A stretch of 64,000 nt of DNA from Cannabis sativa (lineage: Eukaryota > Streptophyta > Magnoliopsida > Rosales > Cannabaceae), in contig NC_083607.1 of assembly GCF_029168945.1 (NCBI RefSeq), positions 14,960,001 through 15,024,000 on the forward strand, in the 5' to 3' direction. This document shows, piece after piece, positions 22,566 to 34,509 of this stretch (positions within the stretch are counted from its first letter, which is position 1; every line of letters starts with the position of its first letter). A program made the position numbers and the translations under genes. Under the pieces are notes generated by a model. That model searched no databases. It was not told the origin of the DNA and was given only the letters and a program-made list of their open reading frames with translations.

Positions 22566-23414
22566 TGTTGTCCTGATTTTTGTCCTCTTGACGTGGCATG
22601 CATACGTAGATAAAATCAGCACCGCGTGGCAGTGCAGCTCACCAATAAGAAGGCCAAGTGAGCACCTAAGCAAATGGAGACCCCGACACTCAAATGGGCA
22701 TCAAGTGACAGACCAGCTCCATCACAGGGGCTGGTCGGCCACCCCTAACTAGCCTTATGGTCGGCCAATCTTGGAACTGTACCATTGCTGGCCAGCTTGC
22801 CCTTCATAGGGGCCTGGGCAGCCAGGAGGTGTTCTGCATGGTTTTTTATGCACTTCTACACGTGGACAACCATTCTTGGGCTGCGAATTAGGCCCTAAAA
22901 GCCCAACAAAATAGCTGAATAATATCTAGATTCAATGGTATTTTGGTCTTTTGTAATTAACTTATAAAATATACAAATATCTAGAGTTTCAAGTTGTAAT
23001 CTAAGGTTTAGGCCTCCTATATAAAGGTCATAAGTCTAACCTAGAAAACCTAAGCTAAAATCTAATCTTGAAACCTGCCTCCATGCTCTAAGCCTAAGTC
23101 TGACAACTTCTCTTCTTCACTTCCTCTCTCGCATGCCCATACAAGCACTATTACTTGAGTTTTTCCATTCTTGATTCATAAATTGTATTTCTAAGAGTGC
23201 TATAGCAGATCCCATCTATAGTGACCTGGATAGTATCAACCCTAGTTATTAATACAATTAAAAGGGGAGTAGGTCATTACCCACTACCACAAGGGGGTCG
23301 AACCTCTATAACAAATCTGTGTGTTTATTACTTTTCATTCTTTTTTATGCAACATGTGTCAAGTATCAGATCTATGCGACCCCGGTGTCGGTTGATCACT
23401 TTTTGAGGTCAACA
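22566..23414 (+). repeat. 5' LTR of Gypsy G
   Basis: It begins TGTTGTCC and ends GGTCAACA, giving a near-perfect terminal inverted repeat. A TATA motif (TATATAAAG, 23018-23026) is followed by a transcript-leader-like stretch. The start is chosen for its match to the end and is less certain than the end, which directly precedes the primer region. No second LTR is available for comparison. Confidence 0.65.
23018..23026 (+). promoter_or_regulatory. TATA-type promoter motif in LTR of G
   Basis: TATATAAAG about 390 bases before the LTR end. Confidence 0.5.
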
Positions 23415-23440
23415 GTTAGGTGCTTTCATTGAGAGCGTGA
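23415..23440 (+). promoter_or_regulatory. Primer binding region of G
   Basis: The stretch GGTGCTTTCATTGAGAGC directly follows the LTR end. It has the position and form of a Gypsy primer site; I do not assign the tRNA. Confidence 0.5.
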
Positions 23441-23462
23441 ATGTCGTATATGATCAAATGCC

Positions 23463-25633
23463 ATGGTTAACACAAGAAGAACCCATGTCACACCATCTGC
23501 ATCTTCTAGACTCCCTCAAGACCCACAGTCTGCAGATCTAGATACTCAAGTTCTAGTCACAACTGGAATCCCCATGAACACTGGAGATGTGGTGAATCTT
23601 GTCACCACAACAGGTGCCACAAGTCTGACCACTACAACTGTCCAAATTGATACACTCATCCCAGTGGATCCAAGTGGCAGGCCCCTGCCTTCAAAAGAAG
23701 ACCCACCATTGGCGCCTCCTACTAAAGGAAGGACCCAGGGGTGAGAGCCCCCTGGAACAATAACTGGATCTCGCCACCAATTTTACGATGGAGAGATAGG
23801 TCGAGGAGTTGCCGAGCCTATGATTGGCGAGCCCCTTCTAGACTTAGGAGAAGATCTCAAGTTAGCAAAACTCAAAAAAGTTTTAGGCCATGCACTGTTG
23901 ATGGCGATGTTTTCGCTCACGCAAATTCTTGACATGGATGGATAATAAGGAGTACATCAATCAATATCACCAAACAGAGTTAGATTGCCCCGACCGAGAG
24001 GTCAGAAATCTGATAAGATGGTTCAACTAGGTAACCGATAGAAGAGGCCAGGATCTCCTAAGAGATCAACTTCAAAGAAGGCTTATTGGTAGATCAATGA
24101 GGATCTTTTGACATGCTGATCAACCCAGTTCCTCAAGAACTAGGACAAATCTTGCCTTACCAGAGCGAGGACAAACCTTTCCTTAAAGGTCAAACGACAA
24201 AAATAGCCAGATCCCGATAACAAGCGAGATCGAGGCCAGCTAGGGATCTCTAGCTCAACAACACCCCTGGTTGTGCAGCTAATGGTCAGTTAGCCACAAG
24301 TAGGAGAACCCTTGGTCGACCAAAGTACAGCACTTCCTCCCTAAGGGGAGCGAGGTGCCGAGAGGTCAATCTTCAACCGATAAGGATTGGGAGCACGTGG
24401 AAACACCCAAAACTTTGTTATAAGAAGTGAAACCGATCACTTCACACATCTAGATCCACCAAACTTCAAGAATTGGTGTAATCTACCCCCTATCAACACA
24501 CAACCAACATTAGTTGACTATGGAGTCACGAGCGGCCAGACCCTACCCTTTGTAGGTCTGGCCAGCCATGGAGGAGCAATGGGCGGCCAGACTCTACCCA
24601 ATGCAGGTGTGGTCAGCCAAGCACAGTAGACAAGTGTAGGCCTGTCCGGCCAAGGCCAACTCTCGTACTTGGGAATGGCCAGCCAGGGTCTATAATTCAG
24701 TATAGGTCTGGCCGACCTTCACCATACCATCGCACAGGGTATAGCCGACCTGCCCTTATCTCTCTAGAATCTACTACCTCCCCAAGGAGGATTAGCCAGT
24801 CAAGTACCCATATCAATAGATCCTTCTGTGCAAGCATAGTTGGACTTACTCAAGTACATGATCCAATGCATAGCTGGCTCGAAGCCTTTAGACCTTTAAC
24901 TTGATCAGTCAAGTGGATCACCATTATTCTCGCCATACATTAATGCCTTGCCCTTGCCTAGGTTCAAGATGTCGGTATGGAAGATGTATACCGGGTTAGA
25001 AGACCTATTGGCTCACATCAAATACTTTGAGATGCAACTCTCTCTCCAGAAGATTATTGGTGATGGGTGGTGCTGCATATTCCCAGCCACATTGTCGGAG
25101 ACAGCTCAAGAATTGTACTTTAAACTCACCCCAGGAAGATTCAACTCTTGGGCTGAGTTCTCATGAGAATTCTACACACAATTCTCATCATTGAGACTTG
25201 TTTTATCGTAGCTAAAAGACCTTGTCGAAGTCAAAGAACGACAAGGGGAACCTTTGAAGGATTACATCCAGAGGTTTATGGGCAAGGCTACCAAAGTCAA
25301 AAGCCTTATAGAAGAAGGTCAATATAAGGCCATATTGGGGGCATAGTTCCATTGAGTGACTTCTAGAAAGATATCCAAAGAATCTCTACCAACGACATGA
25401 AAGAGTTCCTTGATAGAGTTGACAGCTTTATCAAACTTGAAGAAGCCATATCATAAGCCTAGGTGGGGCATGTCAACAATAGGCAATCACGTGGCATTGA
25501 GCAGCCTCACGACCCACCAAGCGCATAGGCAAACACCAATAACTCTCCCAAGACATTTAATGGCAAAAACACGAGAAACAAGTGTTGCACCAACAGCTCT
25601 GGAAGGAACAGTTGCAAAAAGGGGAAGTTTAAC
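23463..25633 (+). pseudogene. Gypsy G gag, N-terminal and central part
   Basis: It starts MVNTRRTH, a common opening for Tat-like gag, and is then interrupted repeatedly. Around 24500-24720 it encodes Gly/Gln-rich repeats with the words SGQTLP and GGQTLP. The conserved retrotransposon gag domain is at 24948-25340: LPRFKMSVWKMYTGLEDLLAHIKYF (spanning 24954 on), a Trp/Phe-rich middle, and a segment with LKDYIQRFMGKATKV after a stop at 25164-25166. S1 inserted at 25634. The C-terminal part resumes at 38678. Confidence 0.75.
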
Positions 25634-26173
25634 TGTAACGCCCTAATCTATAGGGACGCCACGTGTGTGATTTTATAAACTAATTTAATACTAATAGAAT
25701 AATTAATTATTAAAAACTGTGATAATATTTAAAACTTCACTAAAATAAAACACTAAAAACAGACATTATAACGACATAAAAAGTGTGTTCCGGGAATCCC
25801 TGTTATAAAAAGTTTTGCTAAAGAAATATATACGACAACCATTTAAACATAAAATCAAAATGCACAGCAGATACAGCCAGTCCAAAACAACTCCTGGCAA
25901 CTCGACACGCAGGCCAGTGAGGTCAATATGTACATTGCTGGAGAAGACTGTCACCTCATGGTTGATCTAGCTTTTCTTTGCCTTTACCTGCACCACATAG
26001 CACCCGTGAGTGACAAGGACTCATCAAGAAAAGTAATAATAACATTCATATAGTTTGTTATTCGAACATTGTCATTTATACACAATAAGAATCAAACCAT
26101 CACCCATTGTTCATAAGATGAAATCTAAATCACTACTGGCATCTGCCACAAATAAACATCAGTATATAGATAT

Positions 26174-28083
26174 TGTTGGGTTTTATGCCCTAAATAAAAC
26201 TCTTTACAATCTGATTAGTTATCAACATAAGAAATTTGAAGTGATTGATGTTTGCATGAATTTTACATGCTAATGGTTTAATATGTTTAATATGTTTATT
26301 ACATTCATACACACAAAATCAGTTAAATCCAGATCATATGTTTATTCACAATTACAGTATCGTCAACACAGTGGAATGTGATTGTGATCATATGAATCAA
26401 AAGTTTTGGTCCCTGTTTCATCAGTGTTATTGGATTTACACTAATGTGATAATCAGCGATGATGTGTACTTACACTTGGAGTAAGTGTTATGTTCTTTCC
26501 AGGACATTAGTAAAGTATACTAGTTTCGAATGTATGGAGTATACATTGGACAGGACCGATATTGCAACTAAGTTAAGATATTACAAACTTACCGTTATAC
26601 ATATCTTTCCAAGTCAAATCAGTAGTTGATCTTAAGAGTAAAAGAATCTAAATCCTGATATGCTTGGGCTCAACTCAGGAGTGCTATTCATGTTCTTTGA
26701 TTTATTAGTTAAGCCTACTTTTGGGTCAGGGTGATACGTATATTTTGGGAACATGATAGTATGATTGAGTGGGAGTGCTGAACATAAATATGGAATCTAT
26801 AGCTTCTACTGGTGCATAGAAGTTAAGTGATAATTCCCTTCGAGCTTAGCAAATAGAAGTAAATGGATGAGCTCTTGTTTAACTGACTAATTATTAGATC
26901 ACTAAACACCATTTACAGGTAGCTAAGTGTTTTAAGGGGCAAAATACATTGAGGGGTGAGAACGGTAAAGAAATCCCATCTCGATGTAAATCATCTATAT
27001 AGAGGATCTTTAAATCACAATAAGGTTATAACAATGGTTAAATGAGATAGTATATTGGTATCGTGAAACATACAATATGCTCTATATAAGTCTGAGAGTG
27101 CAATTCTAAGTTCTAAGAGTGGATTCAACGAAGAATTAATAAGTAGGAATTTACTTGGTAAATTTGGTTCACTTATTGAAAGCTCAGCATATAGATCCAT
27201 GGTCCCCATTCTAGTTGAGAACATTCTGCTTGTAAGACTCATTAATTGATTCGTGATTGATCAATTATAATTCTAAAGTTAGACTATGTCTGATTTTATG
27301 AATTTTCACTAAGTAGGGGTGAAATTGTAAGGAAAAGAGTTTTCTAGGTTTATTTATTTATTAATGGACTTTTTATGTCTAATTAATAATTAAATTAAAT
27401 GAAAATATTATTTAATAATGTATTTTAATTATTAAATAATTAGTTTTGGCATTTAAAAGGTTAGAATTGGAAAATTGGCATTTTTGAGAAAATAGAGATA
27501 AAATTTGATAAAATTGCAAAATTAAGTGAGGCCCATTAACACCATATGGCCGGCCACTTAAGAGGCTTTTTCAAATTAATATTTTCATTATTTTAATGCC
27601 AAATAAATCCTAACCTAAACCTAGTAAGTTGCCTATAAATAGAAAGTGATGGCTCATTCACAACACATGCTTTCATTAGCTTTCTGACAGAAATTTCTCT
27701 CTTCAGAAAAACTGAGCCTTCCCTCACTCTCTACCTTGGCCGAAATACTTCTCCCTCTTTTCCCTTCATCAATTTCGTGACCCTAGTGAAAGAGTAAGTG
27801 CCCACACACAAAGAAGCGATAACTCAATCATAGATTGGAAGACCGTGAAGGATCAAAGCTTGAAGAAGAAGGAGATTCGGGCTCGGATCTTGATTATACT
27901 CGCTACGTAAAGGAATCAAGGGTTAGAGATCTGAGTGGAAGGAGACATTAATTCCGCTGCATCAATGTAAGGTTTTCTTAACTTTATATGTGTTTATTTT
28001 ATCGTTTTAGAAAGTTCATATTTAGGATGTTAATAAACATACTTGTGAGTAGATCTAAGATCCTGGTAAAATAATTCCCAACA
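26174..28083 (+). repeat. 5' LTR of Copia B
   Basis: Begins TGTTGGGTTTTATGCCC, ends CCCAACA. TATA motif at 27634-27642. Forms a subfamily distinct from the A and C LTRs. Confidence 0.95.
27634..27642 (+). promoter_or_regulatory. TATA-type promoter motif in LTR of B
   Basis: TATAAATAG, at the place matching the TATA motifs of the other LTRs of this family. Confidence 0.6.
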
Positions 28084-28085
28084 AC

Positions 28086-28098
28086 TGGCCTCAGAGCC
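28086..28098 (+). promoter_or_regulatory. Primer binding site of B (initiator-Met tRNA type)
   Basis: TGGCCTCAGAGCC, two bases after the LTR. Two differences from the standard TGGTATCAGAGCC; C has the same variant. Confidence 0.8.
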
Positions 28099-29656
28099 AT
28101 GGTAATTGATTTACTTACATGTAATTTGGACTTTAAAACGATTGTTTGTATGTTCTTTGGATGGTATCATGTTGTATTGAGTGTTATTTGATGATTGAGT
28201 TATGATTGTGAAATTTTCGTGAAAAATAATTGTTATTTCGGTTCTGGAATTATTTTTATTGGATAGTATGGAAAAAATTAAGCAAGTTAGCCTTTTACAG
28301 AACTCAATTTGGATTTTATTTGAATTAGTTATGATTTTTTGAAGATTTGACAAAATCGGGGCTGTGTTGATAGTTTCATGCGATCGCAGAACTGTCCGTA
28401 CAGTTTCGAATTTTTTCAATTTTCTTCAATTTTTCATACTTTTTCATGGAATTAACTTCCAATTTTTTGTATGGTTTTATATATATACTATTACTATTCC
28501 TAATTCAATTCTAATTATCATTTTGAATTAATTTAATTTTTTTTTAAATTTAATTCAAGATATTAGTGTAATTTGAATTTGAATAGAACTAGTATTTATC
28601 TTTTTGCTTAAAAAATTTATCTTATTTTTAAATTTGATTATATTTTTTTTTTAAATTTAAGGTCAGATTTTTTTTTAAGATATTTATAATATCTTTTAAG
28701 ATATTTAAAAATATCTTATCTTTTAAGATATTTATAATATCTTTTAAAGATATTTATAATATCTTTTAAGATATTTAAAAATATCTTATCTTTTAAGATA
28801 TTTTAAAAATATCTTATCTATTAAAATTTTTTAAATCTTTTTAGATATTTTGACCTTATTTAAATTTAAAATAAGATATTTATAATCATGTAATTTTAAA
28901 TAGATATAAGATATTTTGTTAACTTTTTAAATTTTGTTATTTTATTTATTTAAATTAAATTTAAAAATCTGAAAAGATATTTTATTTATCTTTTCCATTT
29001 TTATTTAATTTTTACTTTTAAAATAACATTTAATTTTTAAAAGTAGTTAGCAAATTTTGAAATGATATTTAGGTTGGTTGAAACCTAACTTTTCAAATAG
29101 TAGGTTTAATTTTAAATATTTATTTTTAAAATAATTTCGAAATTTTAAATTTATTTTTATTTTATTTTCGAAATTAATTAATTTTTTTTTATTATTTTTC
29201 GAAATTAATTAAATTTTTTTTAATTATTTATTTTTCGAAATTATTTATTTAAAATTAAATAAATCCTACTTCCAACTATCCAGCTAATCTTGTTGCAGGA
29301 GTATGTGTTTTTAGCTTGTGTGTAAGTTTTAAAAACCTATTATTACTTGATTGCAAATAGCCATGGTTACTTTTTGCCACATCTAATGATCTGATGGCTC
29401 CCTTGGTCAAGTTAATAATTTGTAACAGGTAAATTTTACAATCTTCTTTCATCTGTGTATGACCTAGCAACATGATAGGATCCATCCAAAGTGTGCCTGT
29501 GTGAGCCTATATGTTTATTTTGTTTTAATATAGATACATATAGGTTGTTGCTAAATAAAATGTCACACCATGATAGATTTTATTTAGGTTCATTTAGTTA
29601 TTGGACCTATTCAATTAATAACAGTTATTCATTTTAAGGTTAAATTCCTCTTTTTT
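28099..29656 (+). other. AT-rich leader of B, no gene seen
   Basis: Non-coding. A small CTGT/ACAG hairpin lies near 28393-28406, where A has its GC-rich cluster. A palindromic array is at 28674-28820. Confidence 0.65.
28674..28820 (+). repeat. Palindromic tandem array in the leader of B
   Basis: Repeated units of the type TTAAGATATTTATAATATCTT and TAAGATATTTAAAAATATCTTA, each self-complementary, in roughly three irregular copies of about 48 bases. Confidence 0.85.
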
Positions 29657-29748
29657 GGGTCTTGTGTGAGAGTTGGGTGCCATAGAAGTGGGTACGACAT
29701 ACTGAACCCAGCACCCCCTCAGATGAACTACCCCAATTGTGAAGGCCC
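29657..29748 (+). ncRNA. Conserved 92-base foldable leader block (copy in B)
   Basis: Same layout and length as in A. The left arm reads GGGTCTT against AAGGCCC, so a C-G pair has become U-G and pairing is kept. The inner TGTGAG/CTCAGA arm has one mismatch. Confidence 0.55.
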
Positions 29749-31358
29749 ATTTGCCTGATTTGAATAACTGTACTAGGTTAATTATATTAGTTTGACCTAA
29801 TAAAATTGAATTAGCAACATAATTAACTTTTAAAATATATGAAAATTTACTTTCATTTTAATATTTTAAAGTTAATTTTAAGAAAAACACTTTTAGTTTT
29901 AGATATTATTTCTAGATAAACTATTTGTATTTTTCTTGTATTTAATTAAATATAGAATTTTAACTAACTAAGATTCTTTCTGGAGCTTATTTAATTAAAT
30001 ATTCCTATTTAAGTTATAAATTAGTTGTATCAACTGATTTTTCTTAACTAACTTAAATTTGAATATTTGATTTAAATTTTAAATTAAGTTGAGGAATCTT
30101 AGGCATTAGTTATTAAAGCTTCTTAAGATATTTTTTAAGTTAATATCTTTTCAAATATTAACTTGAAATGGAATATCTTAGATATTTTTTGGTTAATATC
30201 TTTTCAAATATTAACTTTAAAAGATATCTTCAAATTAAGTGGTTACAACTTAATTTGTGATATTTAATTAAATCTAGATTTGAAATTATTTAAGTTTTAG
30301 ATTTTTTCTATACAACTTAAATTAGATATTTTTCAAATTTTGAAAAGATACTTAGTCAAATAAGATATTTTCTAGATAGTAATTTCTAGACTACTTATTA
30401 CTTCTAATATTTAAATAGGAAAATATTATACTTTTGTGAAATTAATTATTTAAATAATTAATGTTGGTACAATTTTATTAAGTATATTTTTCCTAGTATT
30501 AAATAGAAATAAATAATTAAGCCTTCTTTACACTTAATTATTATTTCTTGAATTTAATACATTTAATTAAGTTGAAAAATCTAAATATCTAAGTTGATTT
30601 TAATAATGATACTTAAATATTTATTGATTTTTCATGACACTTAATTAAATAGAAAATTATTTTTAGGTTGAAATTTAATTTTTCAACTTAAATTTTAAAT
30701 AATTTTCAATATATATATTTTTCTTTATTTCATTAATCAATTTCGAAATTTGCATTTTAATTATGCAATATTTTCGAATTTTTTTTTGAAAAATAGATTG
30801 AGTTGTAAATTAATTATTTATTTTAATTAATTCTTGGACCAACTCAAGTCAATGATTTTTTCATTTAATTGATTAATTTAAAAATAAATGAATTTAAAAT
30901 ATATATATATATATTATTAGAAATTGAATTAACTAGTCAAAAGAAAATCTAGATAGGTGATATTTTTGCTTAAAGTATTTCTTTTCTATTTTTATTATTT
31001 TCGAAAATTGTATTTTTATATACTTTAATTTTTCGAAACCCAATAAATATATTCTCAAAGGAAATTTTTAAGTTGCTAATTATTTATTTAATTCAACTTA
31101 AATTAATTTCCTTAATATTTATATTTAAGATTATTACTAAGATGGAAATAATTAATTTTATTTCAATCACCATCTAGTATAATTTTATAAATATTATATT
31201 AAATTCTTAATTTTGAATTTTAATTCTTAAATTTTGAATTTAATGAGATTTATTTATTAAAATAATAAAGAAAATACATTTTAAATAATGAGCTTTATTA
31301 TTATTAAGATATTCGATCTCCATTGTGCGTTTTACACCGCGTTTGTTTTAGTGAGTAA
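29749..31358 (+). other. AT-rich leader of B, no gene seen
   Basis: Non-coding. Contains two diverged TTTTCAAATATTAACTT...AAGATAT units near 30130-30230, also found in C and E. Confidence 0.65.
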
Positions 31359-31656
31359 TCCTCCCTAATGGAGGAACGTTCATTAGCAATTTCGCACTGT
31401 TTAATCTCGCATGATAAGTGGTTTGTAAGTGTTTTATATGGTATAGATCACCCTAATGGTGGCGACCATATTTGACTTGCAAATTGCGAAACAATGGTAG
31501 AAGCTCATAAGATAGAATAGCCTTGACTCTCGCCTAAACGGGACAGCGCTGGATTCTGATCTTGATCGAATAAAAGGTTGCTAGAATGTTTAACATTTTA
31601 GATGAGCTGACAACTCTATTCAATGGATGGTAACTTTGACTCTCGCCTAAACGGGA
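31359..31656 (+). ncRNA. Stem-loop module in the leader of B
   Basis: TCCTCC-CTAAT-GGAGGA (31359-31375), CACC-CTAAT-GGTG (31449-31461), and TCTCG-CCTAAA-CGGGA twice (31528-31543, 31641-31656). It ends about 180 bases before the gag ATG. Only the module-1 type is present here. Confidence 0.6.
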
Positions 31657-31833
31657 CACTGATATCAGTTTGTTGAAAACCTTGGAAATTATTTAGGATT
31701 GAATTTTTAAGTATTTTCTCATATCATTCCTACTTGCTATGTGCTTATAATTTCTGAATTGATTTTGTGTGTTAAACTATCATTAATTTCTATTTGTTGA
31801 TTTCTATTATTTTGTAGTATCCTGTTTGTCAAA

Positions 31834-32693
31834 ATGAATCCCATGTTATCACTGTTGACTGAAAATAAGCTGAATGGATCTAACTTTAATAAATGGAATG
31901 AGAACATTAATATTGCTCTCATAGGAGAAAGTGCCTTGTTTGTTTTAACTGAGCCGTCACCTGAAGTGCCTGGGGATAATGCATCCAAAGCTGTGAAAGA
32001 AAAGTATGAGCGTTGGTAGAAGGCAAATGACAAAGCTCTATACTTTATGCTTTCTAGCATGGTTGACACCCTCAAAACTCGGTTTTCTAAAACTGAGAAG
32101 GCTGCTGAAGTTATGACGAAGTTAAATGAGCTATTCGGTAAGGCATCACTACAGTCACGCTTTGACGCGACTAAGAAGTACATTAACGCACGGATGGAAC
32201 CTCATCAAAACGTGCGTGATCATGTCCTCCTCATGTCCAGTTATTTCCAAGAAGCCCAGGATCATGGTGCTGAAATGGACAGTGCTACTCAAGTTAGTCT
32301 TATCTTGAACGACTCGACTCAACATTTCTACCATACACATCAAATTATGTCATGAATAAGAAGGAAATTGACTTTCATGAATTAGTCAATGACCTTCAAA
32401 CTTATGAAAATTTGATTGGAGGACCCAAGAAGAAAGGGAGTAAACCTCACAATCCTGGTAATGGTAATGGGACGATGAAACCTGAAGCAAATGTCGTCTC
32501 TGCTTCAAAGCCCAAATCGAAGAAGAAGTGGAAAAACACCAAGAAGCGAACAAAAGTCATGAAAAAGACTGCTCCTTCTGGTGATGCTACACTTAAAGGA
32601 AAGTGTTTCCACTGCAATGAAAAAGGTCATTGGAAACTCCAGTGTCCTAAACTTCTTGCAAAGAAACAAGGTATTTCCTTTCATAAACTTTAA
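31834..32693 (+). pseudogene. Copia gag of B with CCHC zinc knuckle
   Basis: It starts at the first ATG after the leader: MNPMLSLLTENKLNGSNF, a typical Copia gag opening. The same frame runs to a TAG at 32017-32019 in place of a coding codon, resumes at once and runs to about 32330. A frameshift moves the rest into the frame at 32352-32693. A basic linker rich in Lys leads to CFHCNEKGHWKLQC, a CX2CX4HX4C knuckle that binds RNA in the particle. About 287 codons in all, normal for Copia gag. Two simple lesions make it a recent pseudogene, with pol not continuing in frame. Confidence 0.88.
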
Positions 32694-33189
32694 GAGTTTT
32701 AGTGAATTATTATCCAATTGGATTTATGATTCTGGACTAACTTTGTTTATTTGTTTTCTTCTTCTTATAGGCCAAGCTACTTGAACTCAATTGAGTTGGA
32801 TCAGCAAGCTGGACCAAGGGTAAAATCGTCCAGATGAAGATGAAGCTCTTCAATTTATTTTTGAATTAATTGTTTTAGTTTAAAGACAATTTGGATTTCA
32901 AATTTTAGTTAGGGATATTTATCCCTGGTTTTCTCATATTGTTGAAATATTTTTTTATTAATAAAGTTTTTTTTTTCGAAATTCCCTATTGCAAATTATG
33001 AGATTGAGCTTCATTTAATTTATCTTCATCAATTATTACCACATTATATTTGTATGTTTGTATGTGTAAGTGTTTTTATTATTGATGCAAATTCTATAAT
33101 ATTTACAACTCTTCATAGAGTTATATTATATAAACATTAGAAATTATTTCTATGTTTATCAATAATTGTTAATTCTCATACAATTATTA
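32694..33189 (+). other. Interior of B between gag and pol relic
   Basis: Would hold the protease in an intact copy. No protease motif is readable. Confidence 0.5.
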
Positions 33190-34498
33190 AGAATTTGTTT
33201 AATAAAAAGATCTTATGATCTGATAGGGGTGGAGAAAAGTTAAGAAAACTATGCAGTTCAACGATCTTTTATATCTAATGAACTCTGGATAGTATTCAAC
33301 TCCACATAAACTCTATCACACAGAGAATCATGATCTTTACAACCTTTAGGGGTGGATCATAATCTCTATATACTTAGGGGTGGAGGTTATCCATAGTACC
33401 CTATATGTATATTCTTAGGGGTGGAGTCTATTCCACAATTCCCTATGAAACACATATCTTGTTTAAACATAGAAGTAATATAATGAGTCAGCTATTGTCA
33501 ATATAAATTCTTGATCTTGATTGTATGTTCCATTTCGATTTTACTGTTGTAAGTAAAAGTTTGATACCTCTGAAAGTTCTTTGTTAAAGTTTCACACTAC
33601 CTTAATTGAGTGGGAGAATTTTAAAGTTCTATACCCATCTTCATTAGGTTGATAATTGTGATAGGTACTTAAGAACACTACTGAAAAGCAAATCTAACCA
33701 TTCACATGGATAGGTATAGCTTATCAGAATTATGAGAATAAGATAAAGAACTCTAGTTCAGTCCATTCGAATGACTTGAACCAAGAAATCTTAATCCTCA
33801 TAAAATTTGATGGTATCTTAATTTTGATTACTTTATCTCTGGCATGTATTTTTCACTTCAAATACTAGTCTGCTATGTTGATGACTTAGTCTTAACTTAA
33901 AGTTTCAGACTAATACAAAAGTCACAACTAGGTAACTCTCTAAACAATCAGAGGTTAAAAGTATTATTTAACCAGACATCTGCTATTGAGTGGGAGCTAT
34001 CTGAGATGTAATCAAATAGGGAACATTAGAAGATATTCAAGAAGGATTTATGAAAGTGATCTATATGTCAGATATTAAGGAACTGTGTATCAGTTGTCCT
34101 TGTATCTCACCATCTAATTTCGATTTATATGAGATGGTGCTTACTTTGGGGGTGGAGGAATTATTGTATAATAATTCAAGCTCTACCAGAGAAGAACTAT
34201 AACTTGGTCTATTCGATAATACCAGGAAGTTATATCACTGAAGAAAAGTCTACACTGTATTATCTCAATTACATATTTTAAAATAAGAGAGATATGTCTT
34301 CTGTTAATTCAGATGTACATTTAAAACAGTAAAGATTTCAGTATCCCTTGATGAGTAAAGCATATAGTAAAGGATGTTTCATAAGAGTATTTATGAACTG
34401 GTTTCCAGAAGTTTGGGTGGATTCAAATATACTACACTTGATCTAAAGATCAAGACATCAGATTGACCTATTTGCACAGTTTGTTTTTATATTAGTGC
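33190..34498 (+). pseudogene. Eroded Copia pol relic of B
   Basis: Short collinear matches to the pol of C: integrase core near 33210-33270, repeats of TTAGGGGTGGA near 33340-33430 matching the linker, RT/RNase H junction near 33970-34075 and RNase H near 34130-34170. Total length is about 1.3 kb against about 3.1 kb in C. Indels such as CTGCTATTGAGTGGGAG (about 33982) are nearly the same in A (about 9799) but not in C. Confidence 0.65.
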
Positions 34499-34509
34499 AA
34501 GTGGGAGTT
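34499..34509 (+). promoter_or_regulatory. Polypurine tract of B
   Basis: AAGTGGGAGTT directly before the 3' LTR. Confidence 0.8.

Noticed and set aside
32126..32343. Overlapping ORFs on both strands in the gag region of B
   Set aside because: Out-of-frame or antisense shadows of gag.
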